Translations under genes and position numbers: made by a program
Shown here: positions 1 to 8,744 of the stretch, piece after piece
Layout: each line of letters opens with the position of its first letter
How positions within the stretch are numbered: the first letter of the stretch is position 1
NCBI GenBank assembly: GCA_045598025.1
Contig: JAZLLH010000068.1
Location: 7,383-71,382 of the forward strand
Source of the DNA: UBA1195 sp045598025
Lineage (GTDB): Bacteria; Bacteroidota; Bacteroidia; Bacteroidales; WCHB1-69
Length of the DNA stretch: 64,000 bases
Reading direction: 5' to 3'
Notes under the pieces: generated by a model
Seen by the model: only the letters and a program-made list of their open reading frames with translations
Told to the model about the DNA's origin: nothing
Database searches by the model: none

Positions 1-2
1 GC

Positions 3-134
3 GATGAAGTGCACGAGAACAAAGAGCAAATCGATCTGGTGCGTCATTATGAACAACTTCCCAAACCGACATTGATTGCCGTGCAGGAGTTCATGAACAA
101 GGAAATCTATTTCCGCAAAGCTGACGAGGAATAA
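3..134 (+). CDS. RNA polymerase omega-like (Rpb6-family) protein, 3' end only
   Basis: This is the last 43 codons of a gene that begins before the window. The visible C-terminus contains ENKEQIDLVRHYEQLPKPTL followed by a FMNKEIYFRK stretch. I recognise it as the end of the small omega/Rpb6-type RNA polymerase subunit that sits directly upstream of coaBC in Bacteroidales. The family is thought to help assemble or stabilise core RNA polymerase. Its TAA stop overlaps the ATG of coaBC by one base, so the two are translationally coupled. The identification rests on C-terminal similarity recalled from the family plus gene order, and the N-terminal part cannot be checked here. Confidence 0.75.
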   Translation, partial: DEVHENKEQIDLVRHYEQLPKPTLIAVQEFMNKEIYFRKADEE

Positions 135-1336
135 TGGAAAAAAAACATGTGCTGATCGGAATAACAGGTGGGATTGCGGCCTATAAAACCTTATCCCTCA
201 TCCGTCTGTTTGTCAAATCCGGCTACGAAGTCAAAGTCGTAGCGACGGCACATGCTTTGGAATTCGTCACACCACTTACCATAGAAACACTCAGCAATAA
301 CCGTCTGTACTGCGACATGTTCTCACTCCCGGAAGAAAGGCATACGGCCCACATTTCCCTGTCAGAATGGTGCGATGTCGCTCTGATTGCCCCCGCCACA
401 GCCAACTGCATCGGCAAACTGGCCTCCGGCATCGCAGACGACATGCTCAGCACCACTCTTCTGGCCCTGAACAAACCGCTTTTCATGGCTCCCGCCATGA
501 ACGAACGGATGTACTTTCATTTTTCGACGCAGAAAAATCTGGAGTTTCTGAAAGAGAATGGTGTGCACATCATTGAGCCGACGGAAGGGTTCTTGGCCTG
601 TCAGGCCGAAGGAAAAGGACGGATGGCGGAACCGGAGGAACTTTTCCGAATGGTCTCCGACTTTTTGAATCCGGTTACCACACCGCAATACCGCGCCCTG
701 GTAACAGCCGGTCCCACTTATGAGCCTATAGATTCCGTTCGATTCATTGGCAACCGTTCCTCCGGAAAAATGGGTTATTGCCTAGCCGAATCCCTCGCCA
801 GAAAAGGGGTGGAAGTGTGTCTGGTCAGCGGTCCAAGCCATTTGGAATACAAACACCCTCTCATTCGGGTGATTCGGGTGGAAACCGCGGAAGAAATGTA
901 CCAAGCCTCTGCCCAAAACGTGGAGAATGCCGACATCGTCGTCATGGCCGCCGCTGTAGCCGACTACCGTCCCGACAATCCAGCCGACCACAAAATCAAA
1001 AAATCGGAGAAATCACTGCACATCGAATTACAACCGACAACGGACATACTGAAGACACTGGCCGCAAAGAAAAAAAAAGGACAGGTGTTCGTCGGATTCG
1101 CATTGGAAACCGACCATGAGGAGGAAAACGCCCGCCACAAACTGGAAAGCAAGAATGCAGACATGATAGTGCTCAATTCGCTTCAGGATTCCGGAGCCGG
1201 ATTCAATGTACCCACGAATAAAGTCAGCCTGCTTCGCCACAATCGGGAAACCGTGCGGCTTCCTCTTTTATCCAAGGAGGAAACAGCGGATCGCATTGTC
1301 AGTGAAATATTTGAAACATTAATCACGGAAAAATGA
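134..1336 (+). CDS. coaBC: Bifunctional CoaBC (phosphopantothenoylcysteine synthase/decarboxylase)
   Basis: A cytoplasmic two-domain enzyme of coenzyme A synthesis. It joins cysteine to 4'-phosphopantothenate (CoaB) and decarboxylates the product to 4'-phosphopantetheine (CoaC). The N-terminal flavoprotein half opens with GITGGIAAYK and carries the substrate-clamp motif PAMNERMY near residue 120. The CoaB half begins around residue 188 with TAGPTYEPID, then RFIGNRSSGKMG and a KIKK motif near residue 290. The length of 400 aa is normal. The start overlaps the stop of the upstream gene, and its own TGA overlaps the ATG of the next gene, so it lies in a tightly coupled operon. Confidence 0.97.
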   Translation: MEKKHVLIGITGGIAAYKTLSLIRLFVKSGYEVKVVATAHALEFVTPLTIETLSNNRLYCDMFSLPEERHTAHISLSEWCDVALIAPATANCIGKLASGIADDMLSTTLLALNKPLFMAPAMNERMYFHFSTQKNLEFLKENGVHIIEPTEGFLACQAEGKGRMAEPEELFRMVSDFLNPVTTPQYRALVTAGPTYEPIDSVRFIGNRSSGKMGYCLAESLARKGVEVCLVSGPSHLEYKHPLIRVIRVETAEEMYQASAQNVENADIVVMAAAVADYRPDNPADHKIKKSEKSLHIELQPTTDILKTLAAKKKKGQVFVGFALETDHEEENARHKLESKNADMIVLNSLQDSGAGFNVPTNKVSLLRHNRETVRLPLLSKEETADRIVSEIFETLITEK

Positions 1337-2229
1337 GAATTGCAAAGTTGTGTGTATGCCTGTTTTTGCTGGGATGCAGCCTTTCTGTTTCCGCCCAAGA
1401 GCTGAAGGCACATGTTACCATCAACACCAAAAGTCTGCAGGGCGCAGATGCAGCCCTTTTTTCCAATCTGGAGCAGGAAATGACAACCTTTCTCAATGAA
1501 AGACGGTGGACCGGCTACACCTTCAAACAAGAAGAAAAAATCAACTGCAACGTGCAATTGATTTTGGACGGCAAGGATGGAGATAACTATTCGGGCCACC
1601 TGATTTTCCAGATGAGCAGACCGGTATTCAATTCCACTTACGCATCCAATCTGGTTACCCTTCAGGATAATGAAGTCAAATTTCCCTATTCTTCGTCCCA
1701 ATCCTTTGATTACGACGAAAACAGCTTCATGTGGAACCTTTCGGCTGTACTGGGATTCTACGTCAATTATGCCTTGGGAATCTTTTTTGACTCCTTTTCT
1801 CTTCAGGGAGGTTCTTCCTTTTACGATCATTGTCAGACCATCATCAACTACTCCATTGGACGTTCAGAAGGATGGGACGGCAAAGACAGCCGCAATAAAC
1901 GGAACCGCTACTGGCTATGGGAAAACATCACCAACCCTTCCTATTCCGCATACCGCGAATTCCTGTACAATTACCATCGACAAGGAATGGACTACCTTTC
2001 CTCTGACCTGAACAAAGGAGTCAGTACCATACTGAATTGTCTGAACAAACTGCAGGAATTGGACAAAACCAAAAAGAATCTCTACGTTACTTCCCTATTG
2101 GTCACATCCAAAAGTACGGAACTGGTAAATGTGTTTTCCGGAGCACCTGAAGAACAACGAAAAGAGGCTAAAAACCTGTTGATACTATTGGACCCCGCCA
2201 ACGCAAACAAATATTCCAGACTGGAATAA
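1333..2229 (+). CDS. DUF4835 family exported protein (PorD-type, type IX secretion associated)
   Basis: A 298 aa protein with a signal peptide (hydrophobic residues 5-20, cleavage likely after VSA). It is rich in aromatic residues. It occupies the slot between coaBC and recN that DUF4835 proteins hold across Bacteroidales. Members of this family are annotated as the type IX secretion protein PorD, so an outer-membrane or periplasmic role in that secretion system is likely. The exact biochemical job is not known to me. The ATG overlaps the coaBC stop by four bases and recN follows after about 20 bases. The assignment rests on size, signal peptide and neighbours, since no catalytic motif is visible. 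Confidence 0.75.
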   Translation: MRIAKLCVCLFLLGCSLSVSAQELKAHVTINTKSLQGADAALFSNLEQEMTTFLNERRWTGYTFKQEEKINCNVQLILDGKDGDNYSGHLIFQMSRPVFNSTYASNLVTLQDNEVKFPYSSSQSFDYDENSFMWNLSAVLGFYVNYALGIFFDSFSLQGGSSFYDHCQTIINYSIGRSEGWDGKDSRNKRNRYWLWENITNPSYSAYREFLYNYHRQGMDYLSSDLNKGVSTILNCLNKLQELDKTKKNLYVTSLLVTSKSTELVNVFSGAPEEQRKEAKNLLILLDPANANKYSRLE

Positions 2230-2250
2230 CCCCATACACACACCGACTCT

Positions 2251-3927
2251 ATGCTGCAGCATCTTACTATTGACAACTACACCATCATTGACCACCTTTC
2301 TGTCGCATTTGATGAGGGATTTACGGTCATCACAGGAGAAACCGGAGCCGGTAAATCCATACTGCTGGGAGCCTTATCTCTTGTGCTGGGTCAAAGGGCC
2401 GACACCGGCGTCCTGCGGGACAAAACGAAAAAAAGCGTTGTGGAAGCGGAATTCCACATCAGCGGATACGGGCTGCAGGAGTTTTTTCTTTCGCACGACC
2501 TCGATTATGACGACTTCTGTCTGCTCCGACGGGAAATTACACCTCAAGAGAAGTCCAGAGCCTTCATCAATGACACACCCGTATCCCTGTCTATACTCCG
2601 CGAACTGGCCGAACGCCTGGTAGACATACACTCCCAGTATGGGAACCTTCTATTGAAGAACAAACACTTTCAGTTACAGATCATTGATCAGTACGCACAC
2701 CTGCAGGAACAGACGGCATCCTATCGGAATGCCTTCGGAGAATACATCTCCTTGCAGCAGGAACTTCGGCTTCTCATGGAAAAAAGCGGACTGTCAGATA
2801 CGGACTATCTGGATTTTTTGGGAAAGGAACTGGATGAAGCCCGACTGAGGGAAGGCGAGCAACAAAGTCTGGAAGACGAATTGGACTCTTTGAACCATGC
2901 AGAGGAAATCAAACAAAAACTGTTTGCTTCCAGTCAACAGCTTGCCGATGGGGATGACAACATTCTCAATGCCTTGCAGAATATACAGCATCAGATACAA
3001 CAAGCCTCCCGACACCGGGCTTCCCTGAGAGAACTGGGGGAACGTCTGGATAGTTTATGCATTGAATTGGAAGATGTTTCGTCCGAAATAGAACAGGAAC
3101 AGGAGAAAATTTCCTATTCTCCGCAAAGAGCCGATGAAGTCAGGGAAAGACTGGACTTCCTATATGGGCTGCAACAAAAACACCACGTAAACGACGAAAA
3201 AGGATTGCTGGAAAAGCAGGACGAAATCCGGCAGAAACTGCTGGACGCAGACAGATTCGCCGAAAAAAAGGAAGAGCTATTGCAGCGCATCAGCGAAAAG
3301 GAAAAAGAACTGGAAATACAGGCTGCCGAACTGCATCGGAAGCGACAGTCTGCCATACCGGATATGCAGCAGGCCCTGCTGCTTCAATTGAAAAGAATGA
3401 ACATGTCCCATGCCAGGGCCGCAATTCACTTGGAGCAGACAACTATCGGTGAAAACGGGACAGATGAGGCACGCTTTCTGTTTTCGGCCAATGCCGGTAC
3501 GGAATTGGCCGACCTGTCAAGAATCGCATCCGGAGGAGAAATTTCCAGGATCATGCTGGCTGTCAAAGCATTGATTTCTCAAAAAAACATACTTCCTACC
3601 ATTCTGTTCGATGAAATAGACAACGGCGTTTCGGGAGAAGTATCTGCCAAAATGGCCGATGTTATGCGAGATGTCGCCCGATACAGCCAGGTTATGGTCA
3701 TCAGCCACCAGGCCCAGATTGCAGCCAAAGCCCATCATCACTATCAGGTCTACAAGGAAACTTCCGATGACCAGACACTATCCCATATCCGTCGCCTGGA
3801 TAATGCAGAAAGTATCAGGGAAATCGCCCGCATGCTCGGGAACGGCACTTTAACCGAAGCTTCCCTGCTGATGGCCCGTTCCCTGCAGGAAAAGCCCTGC
3901 GACGCGGATTCCAGGAAAGAAGAATAA
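2251..3927 (+). CDS. recN: DNA repair protein RecN
   Basis: An SMC-like ATPase acting in double-strand break repair, 558 aa. The Walker A motif GETGAGKS is near residue 30. A long coiled-coil middle (about residues 150-370) is rich in Glu, Gln and Leu. The ABC signature ASGGEISRIMLA lies near residue 430 and the Walker B segment ILFDEIDNGVSGE follows it. All hallmarks are intact and the size is standard. It closes the omega-coaBC-DUF4835 operon. The next transcription unit is a tRNA with its own promoter. Confidence 0.97.
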   Translation: MLQHLTIDNYTIIDHLSVAFDEGFTVITGETGAGKSILLGALSLVLGQRADTGVLRDKTKKSVVEAEFHISGYGLQEFFLSHDLDYDDFCLLRREITPQEKSRAFINDTPVSLSILRELAERLVDIHSQYGNLLLKNKHFQLQIIDQYAHLQEQTASYRNAFGEYISLQQELRLLMEKSGLSDTDYLDFLGKELDEARLREGEQQSLEDELDSLNHAEEIKQKLFASSQQLADGDDNILNALQNIQHQIQQASRHRASLRELGERLDSLCIELEDVSSEIEQEQEKISYSPQRADEVRERLDFLYGLQQKHHVNDEKGLLEKQDEIRQKLLDADRFAEKKEELLQRISEKEKELEIQAAELHRKRQSAIPDMQQALLLQLKRMNMSHARAAIHLEQTTIGENGTDEARFLFSANAGTELADLSRIASGGEISRIMLAVKALISQKNILPTILFDEIDNGVSGEVSAKMADVMRDVARYSQVMVISHQAQIAAKAHHHYQVYKETSDDQTLSHIRRLDNAESIREIARMLGNGTLTEASLLMARSLQEKPCDADSRKEE

Positions 3928-4064
3928 ATTCCAAAAAAAGCACCCTGCAAATCGGAAAGGCTTAGGATAAATCCAAAGTATTTTCACTCAATATTATTAT
4001 TTTTAGGAAATTGCACGTTGAAAATTTATTTCTTGATTTTGTCCGAAGCAAGCATTTTTTTTAC

Positions 4065-4072
4065 TACTTTTG
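4065..4072 (+). promoter_or_regulatory. -7 promoter element for tRNA-fMet
   Basis: TACTTTTG matches the Bacteroidota sigma-A -7 consensus TAnnTTTG. It ends 15 bases before the tRNA. A TTTG at 4038-4041 could serve as the -33 element, although the 23-base gap is a little long. Confidence 0.75.
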
Positions 4073-4086
4073 CAAACAGAAAACAT

Positions 4087-4158
<72 letters not shown>

Positions 4159-4212
4159 CTAAGCAAATCCGCCAATTGCACTTGTGCATCGGCATTACGT
4201 AAATATATGCAT

Positions 4213-4881
4213 ATGAAACGTCATTGGGTCGTAGTTCTGACCGTGGTCATTGCCTTTTTGACCGCATCACCGTCTGTTCAGGCGCAGCGTAATAACACTC
4301 CCAGAACAAAGACCTGGGGGCCGACGTTTATTACCAGCCCTGTTTTTTTACACGGTTTCGGAGACATTCATATCGGTAATCGGGATTTTACCAATAAGAT
4401 TTCCATAGCTGGCGTATCCCAGTTCGTCGGATACCAGTTTTCACCCATCGTCATTGTCGGTTTGGGTGCAGGCTTTGAATATTGGACCAATTGCCGGAAT
4501 GCATTTGTCCCCATCTACGCTGACCTTCGCATCAACATGGGTAAAGGTCCTTTGGCCCCACAATGGTATTTGAATGTAGGATTTGCCAACCGTTGGTACT
4601 TCAATTCCACGCCTTATGTATCGGACAAACAGGGCAACAGTTCTACCTACCTCATTCACGGTGACCGGTCCGGAATCATGGCAGAAACGGGTTTGGGCAT
4701 CAAGGCTCAGATTTCCGATAATGCAGCCATCATTCTTTCGGGCGTAGTCAAATTTCAGGAAACTTCTGTCAAATACTACGCAGGCGAGGAAGAACTGACC
4801 AACATGAAACCGCTCCTCGTCAATACTAGCGAACACAACTGGTACACCTTTGCTGGTATACGGGCGGGAATCGTATTTTAA
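4213..4881 (+). CDS. Probable outer-membrane beta-barrel protein, function unknown
   Basis: A 222 aa protein with a signal peptide (MKRHWVVVLTVVIAF..., cleavage near VQA). The rest is dominated by alternating, aromatic- and glycine-rich strands such as GLGAGFEYW and WYLNVGFANRWYF, and the chain ends in a strand with a terminal Phe, as porin-like barrels do. I therefore read it as a small outer-membrane barrel. The reading frame is open back into the tRNA, but a start there would be artefactual, so I chose the ATG giving MKRHW (an ATG six bases earlier is also possible). It ends one base before the next gene. No promoter element is visible between the tRNA and this gene. Confidence 0.65.
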   Translation: MKRHWVVVLTVVIAFLTASPSVQAQRNNTPRTKTWGPTFITSPVFLHGFGDIHIGNRDFTNKISIAGVSQFVGYQFSPIVIVGLGAGFEYWTNCRNAFVPIYADLRINMGKGPLAPQWYLNVGFANRWYFNSTPYVSDKQGNSSTYLIHGDRSGIMAETGLGIKAQISDNAAIILSGVVKFQETSVKYYAGEEELTNMKPLLVNTSEHNWYTFAGIRAGIVF

Positions 4882-4882
4882 A

Positions 4883-5701
4883 ATGAAGAAGAACCTCTTT
4901 TTTCTTCTGCTACTCTCCCTTTTTTGCTGCATTTCCTGCGTTTCCAAGAAAAAATATCTGGCCTGCGAGTCCGAGCGAAACTACTTGGACGGGCAATGCA
5001 TACGCCAACGGAAATCCCTTGATACACTGAATGTGGAACTGCAAAAAAAACAATTGCAGGTGGATGGACTGATGAGAGACACCCTTCGTAGGGCCATACA
5101 GTTCAGGCACATGATGGAAGATCTGAACAAAACTCAAAACCTGCTGACTTCCAGCAAGAAAGAATTAAACGAACGATTGAGTGAACTCCAACAGAAACAA
5201 GCCGGCATTCAGAAACTGCAACGCCGTTACCATGCCTATAAAGACAGTTTGGACTGCTGGAGGAATGAATTTCTCCAAGTCATGGATTCCCTATCTTCCA
5301 CCGACTCGGCATATAAGGAAATTCGCCTTGACATTCGGGATCGCGACATACAGCTCTTGGCTCCAGAATCCCTGTTTTTCTCCGCCACCAACAAGAATTT
5401 CATTTCTGCAAGAGGAAAAAACATCTGCTCTGTCATAGCCAACATGATGCTTCAGCATCCCGGCATGATGACCAGAATCGATGTGCCCGCAGCGCAGGAA
5501 TCCGCCCCTGCCGTACTGAAGGAAAATATGGACAAATCCTCCGTCAGAGCCGCATCCATATGCCGATATCTGGTTATGGAACTGCATGTTTCCGAAGGAT
5601 GCCTGACCGCCGGAACTTCCATTCAGCCTAACTCCGGCAACATCAGTTTCCTTTTGTACGGAAATACAGACCACATATTTGAACACATCGAAAAACTCTG
5701 A
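4883..5701 (+). CDS. Lipoprotein with coiled coil and degenerate OmpA-like C-terminus
   Basis: A 272 aa lipoprotein. The type II signal peptide ends in the lipobox CISC around residue 19. Residues of roughly 25-145 form a long Gln/Lys/Leu-rich coiled coil. The C-terminal part follows the OmpA peptidoglycan-binding pattern (a PESLFFSATN-like first strand, a helix with ARGKNICSVIANMM, then SSVRAASICRYLVMELHVSE). It lacks the usual GHTDN signature, so peptidoglycan binding may be lost or altered. It starts one base after the upstream barrel gene and ends two bases before the S46 peptidase, so the three genes look like one unit. Confidence 0.6.
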   Translation: MKKNLFFLLLLSLFCCISCVSKKKYLACESERNYLDGQCIRQRKSLDTLNVELQKKQLQVDGLMRDTLRRAIQFRHMMEDLNKTQNLLTSSKKELNERLSELQQKQAGIQKLQRRYHAYKDSLDCWRNEFLQVMDSLSSTDSAYKEIRLDIRDRDIQLLAPESLFFSATNKNFISARGKNICSVIANMMLQHPGMMTRIDVPAAQESAPAVLKENMDKSSVRAASICRYLVMELHVSEGCLTAGTSIQPNSGNISFLLYGNTDHIFEHIEKL

Positions 5702-5703
5702 TT

Positions 5704-7830
5704 ATGAAAAAGACAGCCATTATCTTCACCTTGCTGCTGCTTTCGGTCTATCCGATGAAAGCAGACGAAGGCATGTGGATTCCCATGTTGCTGGGCAAAA
5801 ACGAAGCGGACATGCAAAAAGCCGGCATGCACATCTCAGCCAAAGATATTTACGATATTAATCATGCCTGCCTGAAAGACGCCGTCATCCTTTTTAACCA
5901 GGGATGCACGGGAGAATACGTTTCCGACCAGGGTCTCTTCCTAACCAACCACCACTGCGGCTATTACTACATTACCAGCAACAGCACCGTGGAACACGAT
6001 TACCTTACACACGGATTCTGGGCCATGAACCGCTCCCAAGAAATACCTTGCAAAGGATTGACAGCCACCCGTCTTGTCCGTATGGAAGATGTAACAGAAA
6101 AAGTGCTGTCTGAAATCAATGAGCAGATGGACGAAAACGAACGCAAGGCGCTGATTGAAAATCACATTCAACAAATCACAGACGAAGCTGTCAAAGGCAC
6201 GCATTACACTGCCATCATCAAACCTTTCTACTACGGAAACCAGTATTTCATGTACATCAATGAAGTATTTACGGATGTTCGCCTGGTGGGTGCACCCCCT
6301 TCCAATATCGGTAAATTCGGTGGAGATACTGATAACTGGATGTGGCCCCGTCATACCGGTGATTTCTCCATGTTCCGCGTCTACGCTGACAAGGATAACA
6401 GGCCGGCACCTTATTCAGCGGACAATGTACCATACAAACCGCTGAAGCACTTCACCATTTCCATGAAGGGAGTAGATGAAGGCGATTTTACCTTCGTATT
6501 CGGTTATCCCGGAAGTACCCAGCGTTACGTCACTTCCGATGCGATCGAACTGGCTGCAAACGTGGAAAATCCCATCCGCATCGCTTTACGCGATATCCGC
6601 TTGAAATATTACAACCAAGCCATGAATCAGGATGCAGCCCAACGCCTGAAATACGCTTCCCGTGTAGCCTCCATTGCCAATGGATGGAAAAAATGGCAGG
6701 GTGAGACTCAGGGCATCAACCGTCTCAATGCTGTGGCTCAGAAACAGGAATTTGAAAAACAATACCAGCAATGGGCCGAACAACATGCCGAATACAAGGA
6801 GGTACTTCCCCGACTGAGGGAATGCTATCAGCAATTGAAAGCAGTGGACATTGAACTGACCTATTTCAGCGAGGCCGTCAAGGCTTCGGACTTTATGAAC
6901 CGTGCAGCAGAACTGTACGCTCTTTCCAGCGAACACGACACGGCCGTCATTCGCAGCACAGTGGACAAACTGCTTCAAAGCAACGACAAATATTTCAGCG
7001 ATTTTGAAAAGCACAGTCCCGTGGACAAAGGCATATTCGTTGAGACATACCTGCACATGTGGAGAGCTGGCTACGCCCCCTACTTAGACAAGAAATGCAA
7101 AGGAGAATCCGAAGTAAAAGCGCTGCTGGAAAACACGTACGACCGCTCCATGTTGACAAACAAGGCGAAACTGATGGCGTTTCTGAAAAACTACAGGGAA
7201 AAAGACCGTTCCAAACTGAAACAAGACCTGGGCGTAGACCTGTACGCTATCGCCGAAGTACTTAATTATTCTAAGGAAAAACGGGATACCTACAACCGAC
7301 TGCAGACCGAGATACAGCATCAGATGCGCATCTATACCAAAGGAATGATGGAAATGATGCCTGACAGCAATTTCTTTCCTGATGCCAATCTGACCCTGAG
7401 AGTAGCTTACGGACACGTTGCCGGATTCCGGCCGAAAGACGGCGTTTACTACAAGCCCTACAGCACGCTGGAAGGCATTATGCAGAAAGAAAATCCGGAC
7501 ATCTACGATTATGTGGTGGAATCCAGATTGAAAGAACTGTATCAAAACAAAGATTATGGACAATATGCCAATAGCAAAGGCGAACTGCCAGTCGGATTCA
7601 TTGCGACCAACCATACCACCGGAGGCAACTCGGGAAGTCCCGTCATCAACGCGGACGGACAATTGGTCGGCATTAATTTCGACCGGTGCTGGGAAGGCAC
7701 CATGAGCGACCTGCTTTTCGATCCGGACTACTGCCGCAACATCAGCCTGGATATCCGGTACTGCCTGTTCATCATTGACAAGTTTGCAGGAGCAGGCCAT
7801 TTGACAGATGAAATGACCCTCGTAAAATAA
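5704..7830 (+). CDS. S46 family dipeptidyl-peptidase, DPP11-type
   Basis: A 708 aa exported serine exopeptidase that removes dipeptides from oligopeptides, probably in the periplasm. A signal peptide covers residues 1-20. The catalytic His lies in TNHHCGY (about residue 84) and the Ser in GGNSGSPV. The residue 18 positions after the catalytic Ser is Arg (INFDRCW). In Porphyromonas DPP11 this position is Arg673 and gives preference for Asp/Glu at P1, whereas DPP7 has Gly there. I therefore infer DPP11-like acidic specificity. The conserved C-terminal run DIRYCLFIIDKFAGAGHL is intact. The gene follows the lipoprotein by two bases. Confidence 0.9.
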   Translation: MKKTAIIFTLLLLSVYPMKADEGMWIPMLLGKNEADMQKAGMHISAKDIYDINHACLKDAVILFNQGCTGEYVSDQGLFLTNHHCGYYYITSNSTVEHDYLTHGFWAMNRSQEIPCKGLTATRLVRMEDVTEKVLSEINEQMDENERKALIENHIQQITDEAVKGTHYTAIIKPFYYGNQYFMYINEVFTDVRLVGAPPSNIGKFGGDTDNWMWPRHTGDFSMFRVYADKDNRPAPYSADNVPYKPLKHFTISMKGVDEGDFTFVFGYPGSTQRYVTSDAIELAANVENPIRIALRDIRLKYYNQAMNQDAAQRLKYASRVASIANGWKKWQGETQGINRLNAVAQKQEFEKQYQQWAEQHAEYKEVLPRLRECYQQLKAVDIELTYFSEAVKASDFMNRAAELYALSSEHDTAVIRSTVDKLLQSNDKYFSDFEKHSPVDKGIFVETYLHMWRAGYAPYLDKKCKGESEVKALLENTYDRSMLTNKAKLMAFLKNYREKDRSKLKQDLGVDLYAIAEVLNYSKEKRDTYNRLQTEIQHQMRIYTKGMMEMMPDSNFFPDANLTLRVAYGHVAGFRPKDGVYYKPYSTLEGIMQKENPDIYDYVVESRLKELYQNKDYGQYANSKGELPVGFIATNHTTGGNSGSPVINADGQLVGINFDRCWEGTMSDLLFDPDYCRNISLDIRYCLFIIDKFAGAGHLTDEMTLVK

Positions 7831-7836
7831 AACACC

Positions 7837-8514
7837 ATGGAAAAAGAAGAAAAAACATTGGAACTCTGCCGGCAACTGCACGAGAAAAACAATTTGAAAC
7901 GAAATGCCTACCTGCAGGCCGAAGCCGGGTTCGAATTACTGAAAACGGAAGCCGGACTGTTTGTGGAAAGTTTTCACCAGTCCCAACCGGACTCTCCCAT
8001 CGAAGTGCATTTCAACAGCAAACAGGAAAAATGTTTTTCACTGCAGTTCGGCAGCGATATCCTCTACTTTGTCCTGCACAGCAACACTTTTGAATTCAAT
8101 CGGGACCACGAAGTATTCAAACTGCCGTATATCAAGGAAGACAAGACACGCTCCTACTGTGGCATGATCAATATCTACAATTTTCTGACAGATTCCGTAC
8201 TCTACAACCGCTACAACGATGCCGGATACCTTGTAGGCCGTCTGTTTGTCAATGCCGAAAATCATTACTACATTGACGGGAAAAAGGAAATCGGACAAAT
8301 CTACAACAATTTTGCCGACAACACCTTTGATGAAAACGCCGTTCGACTGATTATTGAAGCAGCCGTCCAATATTCCATCGGATTCGATTTGCTGGTTCCT
8401 CCCTACGAATCGGTGAAAGAAATCAGCGTCATGGACATGGTAGAAATAGACAATCAGCACGCTCCAATTCGCACAGCGAAACGTTTAGGATTTCGTTTTC
8501 AAGCAGATATGTAA
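7837..8514 (+). CDS. Conserved protein of unknown function
   Basis: A 225 aa, apparently cytoplasmic protein with no signal peptide or membrane segment. The N-terminal 40 residues look helical and the remainder mixes strands and helices, with an aromatic-rich middle (IDGKKEIGQIYNNF). I recognise no motif or family. It begins six bases after the S46 peptidase stop and so is probably cotranscribed with it. After it come a short non-coding stretch and tRNA-Glu. Confidence 0.6.
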   Translation: MEKEEKTLELCRQLHEKNNLKRNAYLQAEAGFELLKTEAGLFVESFHQSQPDSPIEVHFNSKQEKCFSLQFGSDILYFVLHSNTFEFNRDHEVFKLPYIKEDKTRSYCGMINIYNFLTDSVLYNRYNDAGYLVGRLFVNAENHYYIDGKKEIGQIYNNFADNTFDENAVRLIIEAAVQYSIGFDLLVPPYESVKEISVMDMVEIDNQHAPIRTAKRLGFRFQADM

Positions 8515-8561
8515 TAGATATTTTTTTTCACAGAATATCCTATTCATATTGATTTTTTGTC

Positions 8562-8569
8562 TACTTTTG
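8562..8569 (+). promoter_or_regulatory. -7 promoter element for tRNA-Glu
   Basis: TACTTTTG matches TAnnTTTG and lies 46 bases before the mature tRNA start, leaving a short 5' leader for processing. Confidence 0.6.
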
Positions 8570-8615
8570 CATCCGATTCCAACGGAGATATTTCCGGTCG
8601 AAATCAGATAAAATC

Positions 8616-8690
8616 GGTCAGTTCGTCTAGGGGCTAGGACATAAGATTTTCATTCTTACAACAGGGGTTCGATTCCCCTACTGACTACCA
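8616..8690 (+). tRNA. tRNA-Glu (TTC)
   Basis: A full cloverleaf. The acceptor stem GGTCAGT pairs with ACTGACT, with one G:T wobble at the first pair. The anticodon loop is TTTTCAT, giving anticodon TTC. The T-arm is AGGGGTTCGATTCCCCT. CCA is encoded, unlike in the initiator tRNA upstream. A rho-independent terminator follows at once. Confidence 0.95.
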
Positions 8691-8692
8691 GA

Positions 8693-8722
8693 GGGAATTT
8701 GCTATACAAATTCCCTTTTTTT
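8693..8722 (+). terminator. Intrinsic terminator after tRNA-Glu
   Basis: Stem GGGAATTTG / CAAATTCCC with a five-base loop, followed by seven T. It sits three bases after the encoded CCA of tRNA-Glu. Confidence 0.9.
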
Positions 8723-8744
8723 GGTTATAACTAAATTCGCTGAC

